Notes: a model not told the origin generated them from the sequence alone. 10,891 nucleotides of DNA from Theodoxus fluviatilis (GCA_034096865.1 JAWQFJ010029059.1:1-10891), one strand, 5' to 3'. Counted from the first letter of the stretch, positions 1-8,330 are shown. Numbers and translations are program-made.

Positions 1-40
1 TTTCAAAGCATAGTACATGTTACTCTAATGTTTGTTTCTC

Positions 41-612
41 TTAAGAGCTATAGGTATAGTCTCTCCTGCCCTTTACATGCTGTGTAATGCATCTCTCCCT
101 GAGATCGGTGTATTTACCACAGTCGAGTAGAAAATGCTTTTCGTTTTCGATAGTATTGATACAGAATGGACAATTCAAGTCTCTTATTTATCGATAACCA
201 TAACGTTGGTTAATTTTTAAAGGGTTTATACTTAAACGGAAACGTATGAAAACATATCTAAATCTTTTAATAATAAGAAACGTAAGGTATTTGTCTTGAC
301 AAAACATACCTTTGAACAAGGAACACAATGAAAATCTCTCTCTGCTTAGGTTTCTTCCCTCCCAAGATTGCTGGTAACAGTCCCGCAATCTTTGCTTTAA
401 TTGCATTAAAATAGTTTCTCATTTCCTACACCTCCATTCATCCACACATATGCAAAGCCTAGTTTGCACAGTGTCCTTTACCATACAGTGCCAATTCTTT
501 TTGTCAGGTATTTTGGAATTTTTTAACAATTCATAAGCTTGTCTTGGGAGTCTGTGTAATGGCATGTTTGATAACCTTAGCCAGTATTTGACAGTTTTAA
601 TTATGCTATTGA
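41..612 (-). pseudogene. LINE C-terminal domain with CCHC knuckle (broken)
   Basis: In the third minus-strand phase the LINE continues with a basic, tryptophan-containing helical region (SIIKTVKYWLRLS, LPRQAYELLKNS), then a stretch ending in KINQRYGYR. Next comes a C-x2-C-x8-H-x4-C knuckle: Cys codons at 170-172 and 161-163, His at 134-136, Cys at 119-121. It closes with a YTDLRERC-type tail. This zinc-knuckle tail is usual for nucleic-acid binding at the end of such polyproteins. Two stops interrupt it in phase, TGA at 419-421 and TAA at 188-190, and a third at 41-43. Beyond 41 another phase looks more LINE-like, so one more indel is likely and the protein end lies off the window. The longest open piece, 188-406, is only a fragment and not a separate gene. 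Confidence 0.8.
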
Positions 613-990
613 TTACGAGGGGTATCTACCTAATTCTCCATAGACGAAATGGTTAGGCGATCTTATATCTAGTCCTAATAACTTTTTACAGGCAGATATG
701 TGTACCCTCTCCACCGTTTCCTGGTTCTTTGTACCCCATAATTCGGCACCATACAACAAACTAGGCATTACTTGTGCGTCAAACAACTTCATGAACATCG
801 TAGGCTTAGTACTGCGGATCATCCACATTGCTTTCATAATTTGAACCGTTTTTTGTCTACTTTTAATTACAATCTCTTCTAAAGAAGCATTTTCATACAT
901 TTTTGTAGTAAAAGTACAACCTAAATATTTATAACTATTTACTACATCTAACTTAATGTTATTAAGGTTCCATCGCTCTCCTTCTGCCAA
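613..990 (-). pseudogene. LINE reverse transcriptase thumb/connection segment (out of frame)
   Basis: This continues the RT in a new phase. It starts with LAEGERW, followed by the motif E-like SYKYLGCTF, then a helical basic stretch and the LLYGAELWG...CKKLLGL...VYGELGRYP signature that follows the palm in many animal LINEs. The phase differs from the palm segment, so a deletion or indel lies near 970-990. The sequence AATGGT at the join reads both as part of the upstream VMV codons and as the NGY codons, which would fit a short-repeat-mediated deletion (inference). At the C-terminal side the frame ends in TAA (613-615), right after a run of four C on the coding strand (plus-strand G run 619-622). 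One extra C would restore the downstream frame, so a single-base loss is likely. Confidence 0.88.
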
Positions 991-1967
991 ATAACCATTA
1001 CCTTTGTCTTCTCAGCATTTACTTGGAGACAAAGGGTTTCCGATTCTCTAGCCAGGGAGTTAAATTGGTTTTGGAGCCCAATTGGTGTTATAGATAGAAG
1101 AGCAACATCGTCGGCAAACAGTAAAGCAAAAATCTCTGCTCTGCCTGGTAGCATTTGAACCCCATGTTTCCCATGTGCTGTAACATAGTTTGCCACCGCA
1201 TTAATGTAGAGGAGAAAAACTGAAGTGCTCTCTTTGGCCCCTTGCTTTACGCCAAGCGGACATGGGAAGTATTCAGATATGTGGTGGTTCCAACGGACAC
1301 ATGATTGCACGTTTGAATACATGGCTTTGAACATTTTAAGGAATTTAGTTGACAAACCAGCACCCTGCATTATCTTCCAAAGTTGACCACGATTCACCGA
1401 GTCAAAGGCTTTCTTGTAGTCAATAAATGCGACATACAATTTGCCTCAATCTTTTCCGTACACGTGTTTCATGGCAATGGAATGCAGGGTAAAGACATGG
1501 TCTATGGTTGAGTGGTGTGGCCGGAATCCAGCCTGTTCCGCACATACTTTATCCTCGATTTCTAACCATCTGCGTAATCGTCTCGCTAGTATTGACGTAA
1601 AGAGTTTACTAACAATAGGTAAAAGGGATATACTTCTATAATTGTCTGGATTCATTTTGTTGCCCTTTTTATGGATTGGTACTATGACGGATCGCGACCA
1701 AGTCGGGGGAAAGTAGTGGTTATCAAACAGAAAATTGAACAGTTTGGCCAGGAAAGGCGCGATCTTTTCGCACGCTGTTTTATAGCACTCACCCGGAATG
1801 CCGTCCAGTCCGGGCGTCATCCGTTCTTTTATGGACTGAATAGCCGCTTGTACCTTATGTATATTAATTGGGGCATCTAATTCGGCATGTTCTACGAGTT
1901 CACTGATATCGGTCGTTACTTCTTCGACATTATTGTTATCTTGAAACATATGTTCGAAATATTTCTG
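948..1967 (-). pseudogene. LINE reverse transcriptase fingers and palm (broken)
   Basis: This is the RNA-directed DNA polymerase core, in the same phase as the endonuclease. From the N-terminal side it shows TPGLDGIP, a PIHKKG...NYRSISLLP block, EQAGFRPHHST, motif A as FIDYKKAFDSV, motif B as LGVKQGAKEST, motif C as FADD (codons around 1110) and a motif D-like NAEKTKVMV. The two Asp of FADD and the Asp of motif A are kept. A TGA at 1446-1448 interrupts the chain just before motif A, where related LINEs usually have a basic residue followed by GKLYVAF; a CGA-to-TGA change would explain it. Motif B has Ala and Thr where Asp/Cys and Pro are usual. After NAEKTKVMV the frame is lost near 970-990, apparently by loss of several bases. 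Confidence 0.93.
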
Positions 1968-3336
1968 CTATACAGTTATCTCTATTTCAGGTGTGGGTAC
2001 TATTTTTCGCGTTATGTTCCTTATTTTCGACCAAAACTCTCTGGAGTTTTTCAAGTTAGCCAAGAGGTGGTTACCTACTGCATTTCTATATTCTTTCTTC
2101 TTTTTGCGAATTAGGTTTTTGTATTCTCGCCTATTTATGTTATAAGTGTTTTTATCTATTACAAGACCCGTTTTTCTATGCCAATTAAGAGACCTTCTGG
2201 CCGTTTGTCTGGCCTCTTTGCATTCATTGTCAAACCAAAGTTGCCTTTTTTCATTTGCAGTACTGCTGCTGATCCTAAACTCCTTCGTCATGCATTCTGC
2301 GCCAAAGGATATAGCTTCCACGAACAGCGAAAGGGCATCGTCCACTGAATGCTCTAATTTGTTTGTTGCTCTAATAATTTCGTCCGCGAATTTATCGTTA
2401 CGTAGCCTTTTAAAAAACTCATCGGTTTTGGAGGGGTCCCAAAATATAGTGGAGACTACCCTAATCGAATTATTACAATATATTGGTACTTTAGGCCCGA
2501 ACGACATTTCTAAGGGCATATGGTCAGATTTTATACGGCATGCAACTTTTAAATCAAGGTTATAGTATAGGGGTGTACCATATATTAAACAATAATCGAT
2601 AACACTCTCTCCGTGTGGAGAAATGTAAGTAGTACACCCTTCTCTATCGCTATTTGTACATCCATTTAGTATGCAAAGATGATCCCCTCTGCAAAGATTT
2701 ACCAATATCCTACCAAAAGTATTTATCGTGTTATCCTGTGATCGCCTGGGCAGCATTAGGTAATCACACAAACATTTGGTACTAGATTCATCACTAATTT
2801 CATTATCGCCAGCATCATCATCGGAATTTAAATGCACAAACCAGTCTCCTATCCTTGCATTAAAGTCTCCACACAGTATTATAACAAATTCGGGATAACT
2901 TTCTTCCATGTTCAAAAGTGTATCTTCTATAAGATATAAATTGCAAGAAATATTTTTACCATCGTAGTAGGGTGATTCTGGTGGTGGAACATAAGCACAC
3001 ACAACAATGGTTGGCTCGCGGCTATAAATGCGAAAAGCCAACATGTTGTCATACTGTAACTGTATTTCTGTGACATACTTGGCGAGGTATTTACTTACTA
3101 ATACTACAACACCACCTGATCTTCTTCCTTGTACTGATAGTTTTTTACCTGGTGAGTGGTTATAAAGTATAATCAACAAAATACACGTTTAAGTCAAAGT
3201 CGTCTGTTATGAAGGTTTCAAGGAAACAGCAGATTCCAAAAGAGGTCACATAGGTGACGAAACCAGGTTCGCTCAGGCGTGCAGCCAAACCACCAATGTT
3301 CCAACATTCAATGTTGAAGTGGTCTAGCGCCGGCTG
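1968..3336 (-). pseudogene. LINE AP-type endonuclease domain (broken)
   Basis: This segment encodes the target-DNA nicking endonuclease of the LINE. The catalytic landmarks of the exonuclease-endonuclease-phosphatase fold are all visible. WNIGGL has its Asn codon at 3298-3300, and FLET has its Glu codon at 3217-3219. In the long frame starting at 3179 follow GDFNAR (residues 104-109), VIDY (193-196) and SDHMP (218-222). The first ~55 residues lie in a different frame, which runs into a stop at 3160, so one small indel near 3165-3180 separates them from the rest. After SDHMP comes a ~180-residue basic linker containing a KKKKEYR stretch, typical of the region between endonuclease and RT. The frame ends at a TAG (1968-1970) that lies in the same phase as the RT fingers, so this is a nonsense mutation and not a natural end. 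Confidence 0.92.
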
Positions 3337-3356
3337 AAGCGCCTGTGTACACCACC

Positions 3357-3357
<1 letters not shown>

Positions 3358-3403
<46 letters not shown>

Positions 3404-3439
3404 AGAAAGACAGAGATAGAGAAAGAACGAGAGAGAGAA

Positions 3440-3470
<31 letters not shown>

Positions 3471-3668
3471 AAGAAAAAGAGAGACAGAGAGAGAAAGAGA
3501 GACAGAGAGAGAAAGAGAGAGAGAAAGAGAGAGAAAGAGAGAGAAAGAGAGAGAAAGAAAAAGAAAAAGAAAGAAAGAGAGAGAGAAACAGAAAGAGAAA
3601 CAGAGAAAGAGAAAGAGAGAAAGAGAGAGAGAGAAAGAGAGAGCGAGAGACAGAGAGAGGGAAAGAGA

Positions 3669-3712
<44 letters not shown>

Positions 3713-3819
3713 CAGGGAGAGAAAGAGAGAGAGAAAGAAATAGAGAGAGAAAGAGAGCGACAGAGAGAGAGAAAGAGAGAGAGAGAAAAAGAGAGAGAAA
3801 GAGAGAAAGAGAGAGAGAA

Positions 3820-3850
<31 letters not shown>

Positions 3851-3906
3851 AAGAGAAAGAGAGAGAAGAGAGAGAGAAAGAGAGAGAGAAAAAAGAGAGA
3901 GAGGGA
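3358..3906 (+). repeat. Long purine (GA)n-rich microsatellite
   Basis: About 549 bases are almost purely A and G on the plus strand, with only scattered C or T. The basic unit is GA, broken by AAAG and ACAG interruptions that recur in mixed 8-16-base blocks, so it is an old, impure tract. Long homopurine/homopyrimidine mirror tracts can form triplex (H-DNA) structures. It sits exactly at the 5' edge of the minus-strand LINE. Long open frames here (Leu-Ser or Phe-Ser repeats on the minus strand) are artefacts of the repeat. Confidence 0.98.
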
Positions 3907-4789
3907 CCTCAGGCTGTGCGTGACACTCCCCATCGATGACCCCTCTCCCTGTCTGCCCTAGAGTGCTTGCCACCAACCACGACCCTTGCTGTGTCTGCCA
4001 ATTACCTCCACTCCCCACCCTCTCTCCCATCCTCTCTCCCACCCACTTCTGTACCTCTTCAAATCCACCCCAAGGTTCCAACGCTCTTTCCCTCTCCTTC
4101 CCCTCACCCTCTGGAAATCCTCTCAACCTTTGACCTATTCTACTCTTTACATTAACCCTTTACCTCTCAAGCCCCCTCACTCTCCCCACCCCCACGTCCT
4201 CGCCAATATCCCTCTCCTATCAACCCCTTTCAGACTCCTTGTAGAAATGTTCCTCAAGTCATAGAAAATATACCAAAAAAGAATAACGTTCCTGGAGAAC
4301 TAATTACACTTGCATTTGAAAAGATTGCCACAATTTCTTCCACCATAAAGACAGGGATATTTCGGATAATCTTCTTTCTTCCACCCCCTCCTCTCTCCCA
4401 AAGACCTCCTCACCCCCACCCCCACCCCCCAACTATCCCCCTTCCCGCTACCTCTCCCTTTGAGTCTTTTTTCCCCCTTCAGATTTCTGTTTATTTAGAG
4501 ACTCTTTTTACTTCTCTTGTCTAGGCTTCCTTGTCATTGAAGTTTCGCACACTTTTAGTGTGTCTTGTCCTATGCTTTTTGCTTCTTGTTCTCGCTTGGT
4601 AATCGTGTTAATGACTTGGATGTGGAACCAACTGATTTTAACTTCTTATTCTTTTACACATGCTACATTGTTGTAGCAAATTTATGTCTACAATTATCTT
4701 TCTTTAACTCGTGTAAATGGCTGTGTATCAGTTTGTAATATACACATCGTGTATTGTTCGTCCCGTCATTTTGGTATACATGAGATGGA
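3907..4789. other. Gene-free, pyrimidine-rich spacer
   Basis: No ORF here has recognisable domains or coding character. 3907-4260 and 4370-4480 are dominated by C and T on the plus strand, with many CTCCC, CACCC and TCTCC words; the open frames seen are Pro/Ser/Leu-rich consequences of this. 4500-4789 is ordinary AT-rich DNA. A short stretch around 4235-4360 translates to something weakly like the start of an RT fingers domain and is discussed in the findings. Confidence 0.7.
4413..4441 (-). other. Predicted G-quadruplex motif
   Basis: The plus strand has four C runs of 5, 5, 6 and 5 bases (4413-4417, 4419-4423, 4425-4430, 4437-4441) separated by loops of 1, 1 and 6 bases. The minus strand therefore satisfies a strict G-quadruplex pattern and the plus strand an i-motif pattern. 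Any function is unknown; it lies in gene-free DNA. Confidence 0.7.
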
Positions 4790-4833
4790 CAAAGCTAATT
4801 ATGCCAAAGCAGTGATAAATTATATATTGAATT
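4790..4833 (+). other. Possible 3' end of a non-LTR retrotransposon leading into a repeat tail
   Basis: The bases just before the pentanucleotide array (GACAAAGC...ATGCCAAAGCAGTGATAAAT) resemble, by general appearance, the end of animal LINE or SINE 3' UTRs, which often finish with a GCCAATAAA-like word and then a short tandem repeat. A TATTG-type tail begins at once. No coding part of such an element is visible upstream, so it would be a short 5'-truncated copy. This is inference from appearance only. Confidence 0.25.
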
Positions 4834-5336
4834 GCATTGTATTGTATTGTATTGTATTGTATTGTATTGTATTGTTTGTATTGTATTGTATTGTATTGTA
4901 TTGTATTGTATTGTATTGTATTGTATTGTATTGTATTGTATTGTATTGTATTGTATTGTATTGTATTGTATTGTATTGTATTGTATTGTATTGTATTGTG
5001 TTGTATTGTATTGTATTATATTATATTATATTATATTATATTGTATTGTATTATATTGTATTGTATTGTATTAGTATTGTATTGTATTGTATTGTATTGT
5101 ATTGTATTGTGTTGTATTGTATTGTAATTGTATTGTATTACATTGTATTGTATTGTATTGTACTGTATTGTATTGTATTGTAGTATTGTATTGTATTGTA
5201 TTGCATCGTGTTGTGTTGTGCTGTGTTGTGCTGTTTTGTGCTGTGTTGTGCTGTTTTGTGCTGTGTTGTGCTGTGCTGTGCTGTGTTGTGTTATGTTTCA
5301 TTGCATTGCTATTGTATTCATTGTATTGTATCTGTA
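4834..5336 (+). repeat. Compound pentanucleotide array: (TATTG)n, (TATTA)n, (YTGTG)n
   Basis: Period-5 repeats run for about 500 bases. The zones are: mostly pure TATTG (4834 to about 5023), a TATTA block (about 5024-5042), mixed TATTG with a few phase slips (5043-5203), a YTGTG zone alternating TTGTG and CTGTG (5204-5292), and a degenerate TATTG end (5293-5336). Because TATTG contains no stop in the plus frames, all three frames stay open and give Leu-Tyr-Cys-Ile-Val peptides, which are not genes. Confidence 0.97.
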
Positions 5337-5458
5337 TATATAATTCACACACGACAGCTGCCGTACGATACCTTCTTTCTCAGCTGGAACCCCTGTCTGT
5401 GGAGCTTTCGGCGCCTGCTGCAGTAGCTCGGACATGGGCGGCCTTAAGTAACACGTAT

Positions 5459-5460
<2 letters not shown>
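5337..5460. other. Short unique spacer
   Basis: This is non-repetitive DNA between the pentanucleotide array and the (GT)n tract. I see no gene, RNA or signal in it. Confidence 0.5.

Positions 5461-5528
<68 letters not shown>
5461..5528 (+). repeat. (GT)34 microsatellite
   Basis: Sixty-eight bases of uninterrupted GT. Purity over this length suggests a young, likely length-polymorphic locus. Confidence 0.98.
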
Positions 5529-5531
<3 letters not shown>

Positions 5532-5550
5532 TACTGTACCACGAGGAATT

Positions 5551-5715
5551 CACTGCAAAGACTTCACGACGACGATTTAATTGCATTGACAACTGCCTGA
5601 ATTACATCTCTATAGCTGCAATGACTGCATTGACATCGTAATATTAGGAAGACCGCACCGCAATGACTTCACAGCACTGATTTCAATGTATCGACAACTG
5701 CCTGGGTTTCACTGG
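5551..5715 (+). repeat. Diverged tandem duplication, 105-bp period
   Basis: Three conserved blocks recur at exactly 105-bp spacing: GACTTCAC at 5560 and 5665, GATTT at 5574 and 5679, and GACAACTGCCTG at 5588 and 5693. Between them the copies differ at many sites. More degenerate echoes (GCAATGACTGCATTGACATCG at 5617-5637, TTTCAATGAC near 5775) suggest the unit may itself be built from a shorter ~30-40-bp motif. No coding potential is seen. Confidence 0.7.
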
Positions 5716-5841
5716 ACTCGTAGCAACGGCGTCTCTGTGCCGATTTCATGGACACCAATGTCTCTGCTGCTGTTTCAATGACCCCACCAAGATGACCACA
5801 TGAATAAACATGAGGGCGTGCTGTGAAGAGAGGATATGAGG

Positions 5842-6018
5842 GAGGATGGATGGATGGATGGATGGATGGATGGATGGATGGATGGATAGATGGATGGATG
5901 GATGGATTGGATGGATGAATGGATGGATGGATGGCTTGGATGGATGGATTCATAGATGATAGATCGGTGGATGGATGGATGGATTGATGAATGGATATAT
6001 GAGAGAGAGAGAGAGAGA
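5842..6018 (+). repeat. (GGAT)n array followed by (GA)9
   Basis: Tetranucleotide GGAT/ATGG repeats run from 5842 to about 5932 with little interruption, then degenerate (GATTGG, GGCTTGG, CATAGATGATAG) to about 6000. A clean (GA)9 follows at 6001-6018. His-Pro-Ser-Ile open frames on the minus strand are produced by the repeat. Confidence 0.97.
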
Positions 6019-6091
6019 TGTAACGTAAGTTCTTTGCTCTTAAAAAAGGACAAACAACACTGTTATAGATGAGGAACACAAAAACAAACAC

Positions 6092-6112
6092 AACACACAC
6101 ACACACACACAC

Positions 6113-6151
<39 letters not shown>
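6092..6151 (+). repeat. (CA)n microsatellite, interrupted
   Basis: Two CA blocks are separated by a short A-rich interruption (AAAA) near 6113-6116. The second block is about 36 bases. The region before it (6060-6091) is an A/C-rich degenerate lead-in. Confidence 0.96.
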
Positions 6152-6596
6152 GTGTTCTGATTCCAGCTGTTATCTGTTGTCTACCCTTTCATCCCTTCAG
6201 GCCCTTCTTAGAAGCATGCGAGATGAGATAGTCTGCATCGTCATCCCTTCCTACTCTTAGGGACTGTATTCTCCTTCGCCTGTGTGTTTCCCTTCATTTC
6301 ATTTGCCCCCATCTTTCAGTGTCCGACGCTCCATTCCCCTTTAGAGCTATTGCCATCTCCGAGCCGTTGCTGGGAAAGTCTCTCCATAAAGAGCTACTCA
6401 CAAGATCAAGCAAGTCACTATAATCGCGCCATACAGTTCTCCCTTCCTCCCCAGTCGCCGTTGCCTCCAATCTTCCAAGGAATCACGGTCGACCTCTGGG
6501 ATGGTCAGGTTCCCCCTGATTGATCCTGGCAGCTTCTTGGACTCCTGAAAGACTGCTGTGTTTCCTTTCGCTTGTTTTTCAACCTTGCTGCCAGCG

Positions 6597-6782
6597 ATGG
6601 CATTTCGGAAAGTATTTTTTCTCTCTTTTTTGTGTGTGCTGGTACTCGTATTTTGCTTTAAACGGCACCCCAGGCTGACGCTGAAAGGCTCTTTCATCAA
6701 AGACAGTTCCACCCGGAAGGGCATGGCATCTTTTGGCTGGACTCGGTGCTTCTCGTGCTTGACCTTTACAGAGGGTCGCTAA
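6597..6782 (+). CDS. Hypothetical short ORF with N-terminal membrane anchor
   Basis: From the ATG at 6597 the frame encodes about 61 residues. A five-residue basic start (MAFRK) is followed by a ~16-residue hydrophobic run (VFFLSFLCVLVLVFCF) and a basic tail (KRHPRLTLKGS...). That layout is the one seen at the start of type II membrane proteins, such as Golgi glycosyltransferases, which often have a first exon of this kind. There is no homology I can name, no clear splice donor, promoter or continuing exon, and a T-rich region on the plus strand gives hydrophobic codons by chance. The ORF could equally be noise. I list it only because the order of basic residues, hydrophobic span and basic tail is cleaner than in neighbouring frames. 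Confidence 0.15.
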   Translation: MAFRKVFFLSFLCVLVLVFCFKRHPRLTLKGSFIKDSSTRKGMASFGWTRCFSCLTFTEGR

Positions 6783-7102
6783 CCTCATCAGGAATGTCAG
6801 TGTCTCCCCCATTTCTCCCTTTTGTCCGATTTCCTTCCGCCCCCAGCCCCCTCTTTCAACGCCTGCGTGTACGTCCCGCTCACTGTTCCAGTGTCTCTGG
6901 GCCCTTGAATCTGTTTGTCTTTGGCGCTCTCCCGTCTTCCTTCCCTCCTTAGCTCTTAAGGGCGTAAGGAAGTCCTCTGGGTGATCTTGTCCTTTCCCCT
7001 TTTCCTCACTTCCCTTGTCTCATGTCTCACTTTCCTGACCCCACCTCCAACCCCTTCCCCTTTCTCGCCTCACCCTAACCAGTCCGGACCCCCTCCCGAT
7101 CA

Positions 7103-7125
7103 CCCCCACCCCACCCCCACCCCCC
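7103..7125 (-). other. Predicted G-quadruplex motif
   Basis: The plus strand has C runs of 5, 4, 5 and 6 bases (7103-7107, 7109-7112, 7114-7118, 7120-7125) separated by single A bases, with another C5 run just upstream (7089-7093). All loops are one base, the most stable class on the minus strand. The pattern closely matches the motif at 4413-4441. Confidence 0.75.
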
Positions 7126-7308
7126 GTATCGACCTGGTGTCTTGGCTAAAGGGCATCGTGGCTGGTCCGGTTCTGTGTAATTAATACTTCTCCTCTCTAT
7201 CTCGAGTTGGTCTACGATGTCTGGCGCCTTTCGACGTCCATTAGTGTTCCCAGACGATTGCAGTGCGGCCCGTCTACACCCTGGTTTGCTGCCCTGTCCG
7301 CTCTGTCG

Positions 7309-7368
7309 GGCCGTGTGGAGTGGTGCTAGAGTAATCCGAGGGTCTTGAGATCAATCCTCAGTCACGCC
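7309..7368 (+). other. tRNA-derived SINE head (tRNA-like, box A/box B)
   Basis: The segment has a box A-like GTGTGGAGTGG (7313-7323) and, about 25 bases on, a T-arm. The T-arm stem TTGAG (7345-7349) pairs with CTCAG (7357-7361) around the seven-base loop ATCAATC, which matches the TTCRANY loop at all but the first position. The next seven bases, TCACGCC, nearly pair with GGCCGTG at 7309. It is about 60 bases, too short for a working tRNA because the anticodon arm is reduced. That favours a decayed tRNA-derived SINE with its RNA polymerase III promoter. The A/T-rich sequence that follows (7369 to about 7550) may be the SINE body; I do not recognise it. Confidence 0.45.
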
Positions 7369-8090
7369 TTAGGAATGAAATTAATTTTTGTCAATATCAT
7401 AGTGTTGATGCTTTCAGTCTGGAAGAATACTGCTCAAAGAGGTTTTGATCTCATCGTAGTATTATTCTAAAAGTAGATTTATGAGTATATAAACAATACA
7501 TGTGAGCATGTAATTATTAAACACTCTTTCTTTTTGTAATCCCACACTTTTCCCTACAAATTCAGGGATCAGTCATTGTTGTAAAACAAATGTTTTATGA
7601 GATGAAGCTCAACCTATTTACATGCAATCCCAATGGAATTTACCGGCGTTTGAGAACAGGAATTCCGAAGCAACCACGTTTTGATGTGAGGGGTTTGAAG
7701 AAGAAAAACATTGACCTCTTTTTTGTCCTGATTATTTAAATACTCCTACTGACTACGAGAGCGAGGTAAAGCTTCAACCCATGGTAAATCAATAGCCCTT
7801 GTTGGAATGAAAATGGATTTTATGTCACAGGAAATTGGCTGGAGAATTACATGGCGGCGTCTGTCTCCTTATAAACAACCCTCTTGGAACCGCTGGGGCG
7901 CTTGACAAGGGCAAAAAATAATGGACCCATTTGCAAGCTTCTTCCGCCAACCCCCCAACCCCTACCCTCACCCTCCCCTCTCTCCCTCTACACATCTCTC
8001 TCCCCACCCCCCGGCATTAGCCACCACGCCTCCCCCTACGAGCCGGGAGTAAGAAAAGGCGGTATGTGTCTCTCTACACTGGTCGTAGAC
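7369..8090. other. No recognised gene; AT-rich then C-rich spacer
   Basis: 7369-7880 is AT-rich, without coding signatures, and may partly be SINE body. 7945-8012 is C-rich: C runs of 6, 4, 3, 3 and 4 bases at 7951-7978 make a third, weaker G-quadruplex candidate on the minus strand. The open frame that begins at 7884 is only meaningful from about 8091 on. Confidence 0.55.
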
Positions 8091-8330
8091 TACAAAGACT
8101 GCCTCAAAGAGTCCCTCAAAGACCTGGGCATCAACATCAGCACTTGGGAGACTCTCGCTGAGGACCGTCCAGCTTGGCGGAGCAAGACCACCACAGGAGC
8201 CCGTGCGGCTGAAGCCAGGCGCATCATCGAGGCGCAACGAAAGCGTGCCGCGCGCAGGGCCCGCGCAGCATCCACTGCCACGACGACACCCACTCACTTG
8301 TGTCCCATATATGGGCGAACCTTCAGGGCT
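8091..8330 (+). pseudogene. C-terminal remnant of a second LINE (reverse-transcriptase tail with zinc finger), 5'-truncated
   Basis: Translation in the frame of TAC at 8091 gives YKDCLKESLKDLGI, STWETLAEDRPAWR, a basic Arg/Ala-rich helix (RRIIEAQRKRAARRARA) and LCPIYGRTFRA. This matches what I know of the extreme C-terminus of a widespread animal LINE family. Its last ~100 residues run as (R/K)YKD-x-LK, then WE-x-x-A-x-DR-x-x-WR, then an Arg-rich helix, then a CPxCGRxFRARIGLxSH zinc finger. Here the second Cys is Tyr (TAT at 8310-8312), so the finger is broken. The match stops at FRA (about 8328-8330), exactly where the palindromic element starts, so the His part of the finger is cut off by that insertion. 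It is a different LINE family and strand from the copy at 1-3358. Confidence 0.75.

Larger units (their letters stand above)
1..3358 (-). mobile_element. Degenerate non-LTR retrotransposon (LINE) with AP-type endonuclease and reverse transcriptase
   Basis: Reading the minus strand from 3358 to 1 gives, in order, an AP endonuclease, the fingers, palm and thumb of a reverse transcriptase, and a C-terminal CCHC knuckle. This is the standard order of a one-ORF, target-primed LINE polyprotein. The copy is dead. The reading frame changes near 3165-3180, 970-990, 619-622 and within the last 45 bases, and there are in-frame stops at 1968-1970 (TAG), 1446-1448 (TGA), 419-421 (TGA) and 188-190 (TAA). 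The 5' side stops at the purine tract that begins at 3358, with no start codon or 5' UTR seen, so it is 5'-truncated or the microsatellite lies at its 5' edge. The 3' end lies beyond position 1. I do not assign a clade: the YGELGRYP-type thumb motif and CCHC tail argue for a large single-ORF family, not a short RTE. Confidence 0.93.
6152..7308. other. No recognised gene; T/C-rich unique sequence
   Basis: The plus strand is rich in TTCCCT, CCCC and CTTTC words. Short open frames occur on both strands but none shows a domain, and most are composition-driven. The two items worth noting inside it, a small signal-anchor-like ORF (6597-6782) and a G-quadruplex motif (7103-7125), are listed separately. 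Confidence 0.6.

Noticed and set aside
1441..2565. Several plus-strand ORFs (66-139 codons)
   Set aside because: They are antisense shadows of the LINE endonuclease and reverse transcriptase, whose motifs are unmistakable on the minus strand.
3160..4126. Long minus-strand ORFs of Leu-Ser/Phe-Ser repeats
   Set aside because: They are translations of the GA/TC microsatellite; only the last ~55 residues of the 3160-3933 frame are real, and these belong to the LINE endonuclease.
4749..5530. Overlapping plus-strand ORFs of Leu-Tyr-Cys-Ile-Val repeats and a minus-strand Asn/Thr/Gln-rich ORF
   Set aside because: The TATTG unit has no stop codon in plus frames, so all frames stay open by chance; there is no non-repeat coding part.
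5669..6151. His-Pro-Ser-Ile repeat ORFs that look like a low-complexity protein
   Set aside because: They are produced by the (GGAT)n array and the flanking CA tract.
7309..7368. Functional tRNA gene
   Set aside because: It is only about 60 bases, with an incomplete anticodon arm and imperfect acceptor pairing; a SINE head is more likely.
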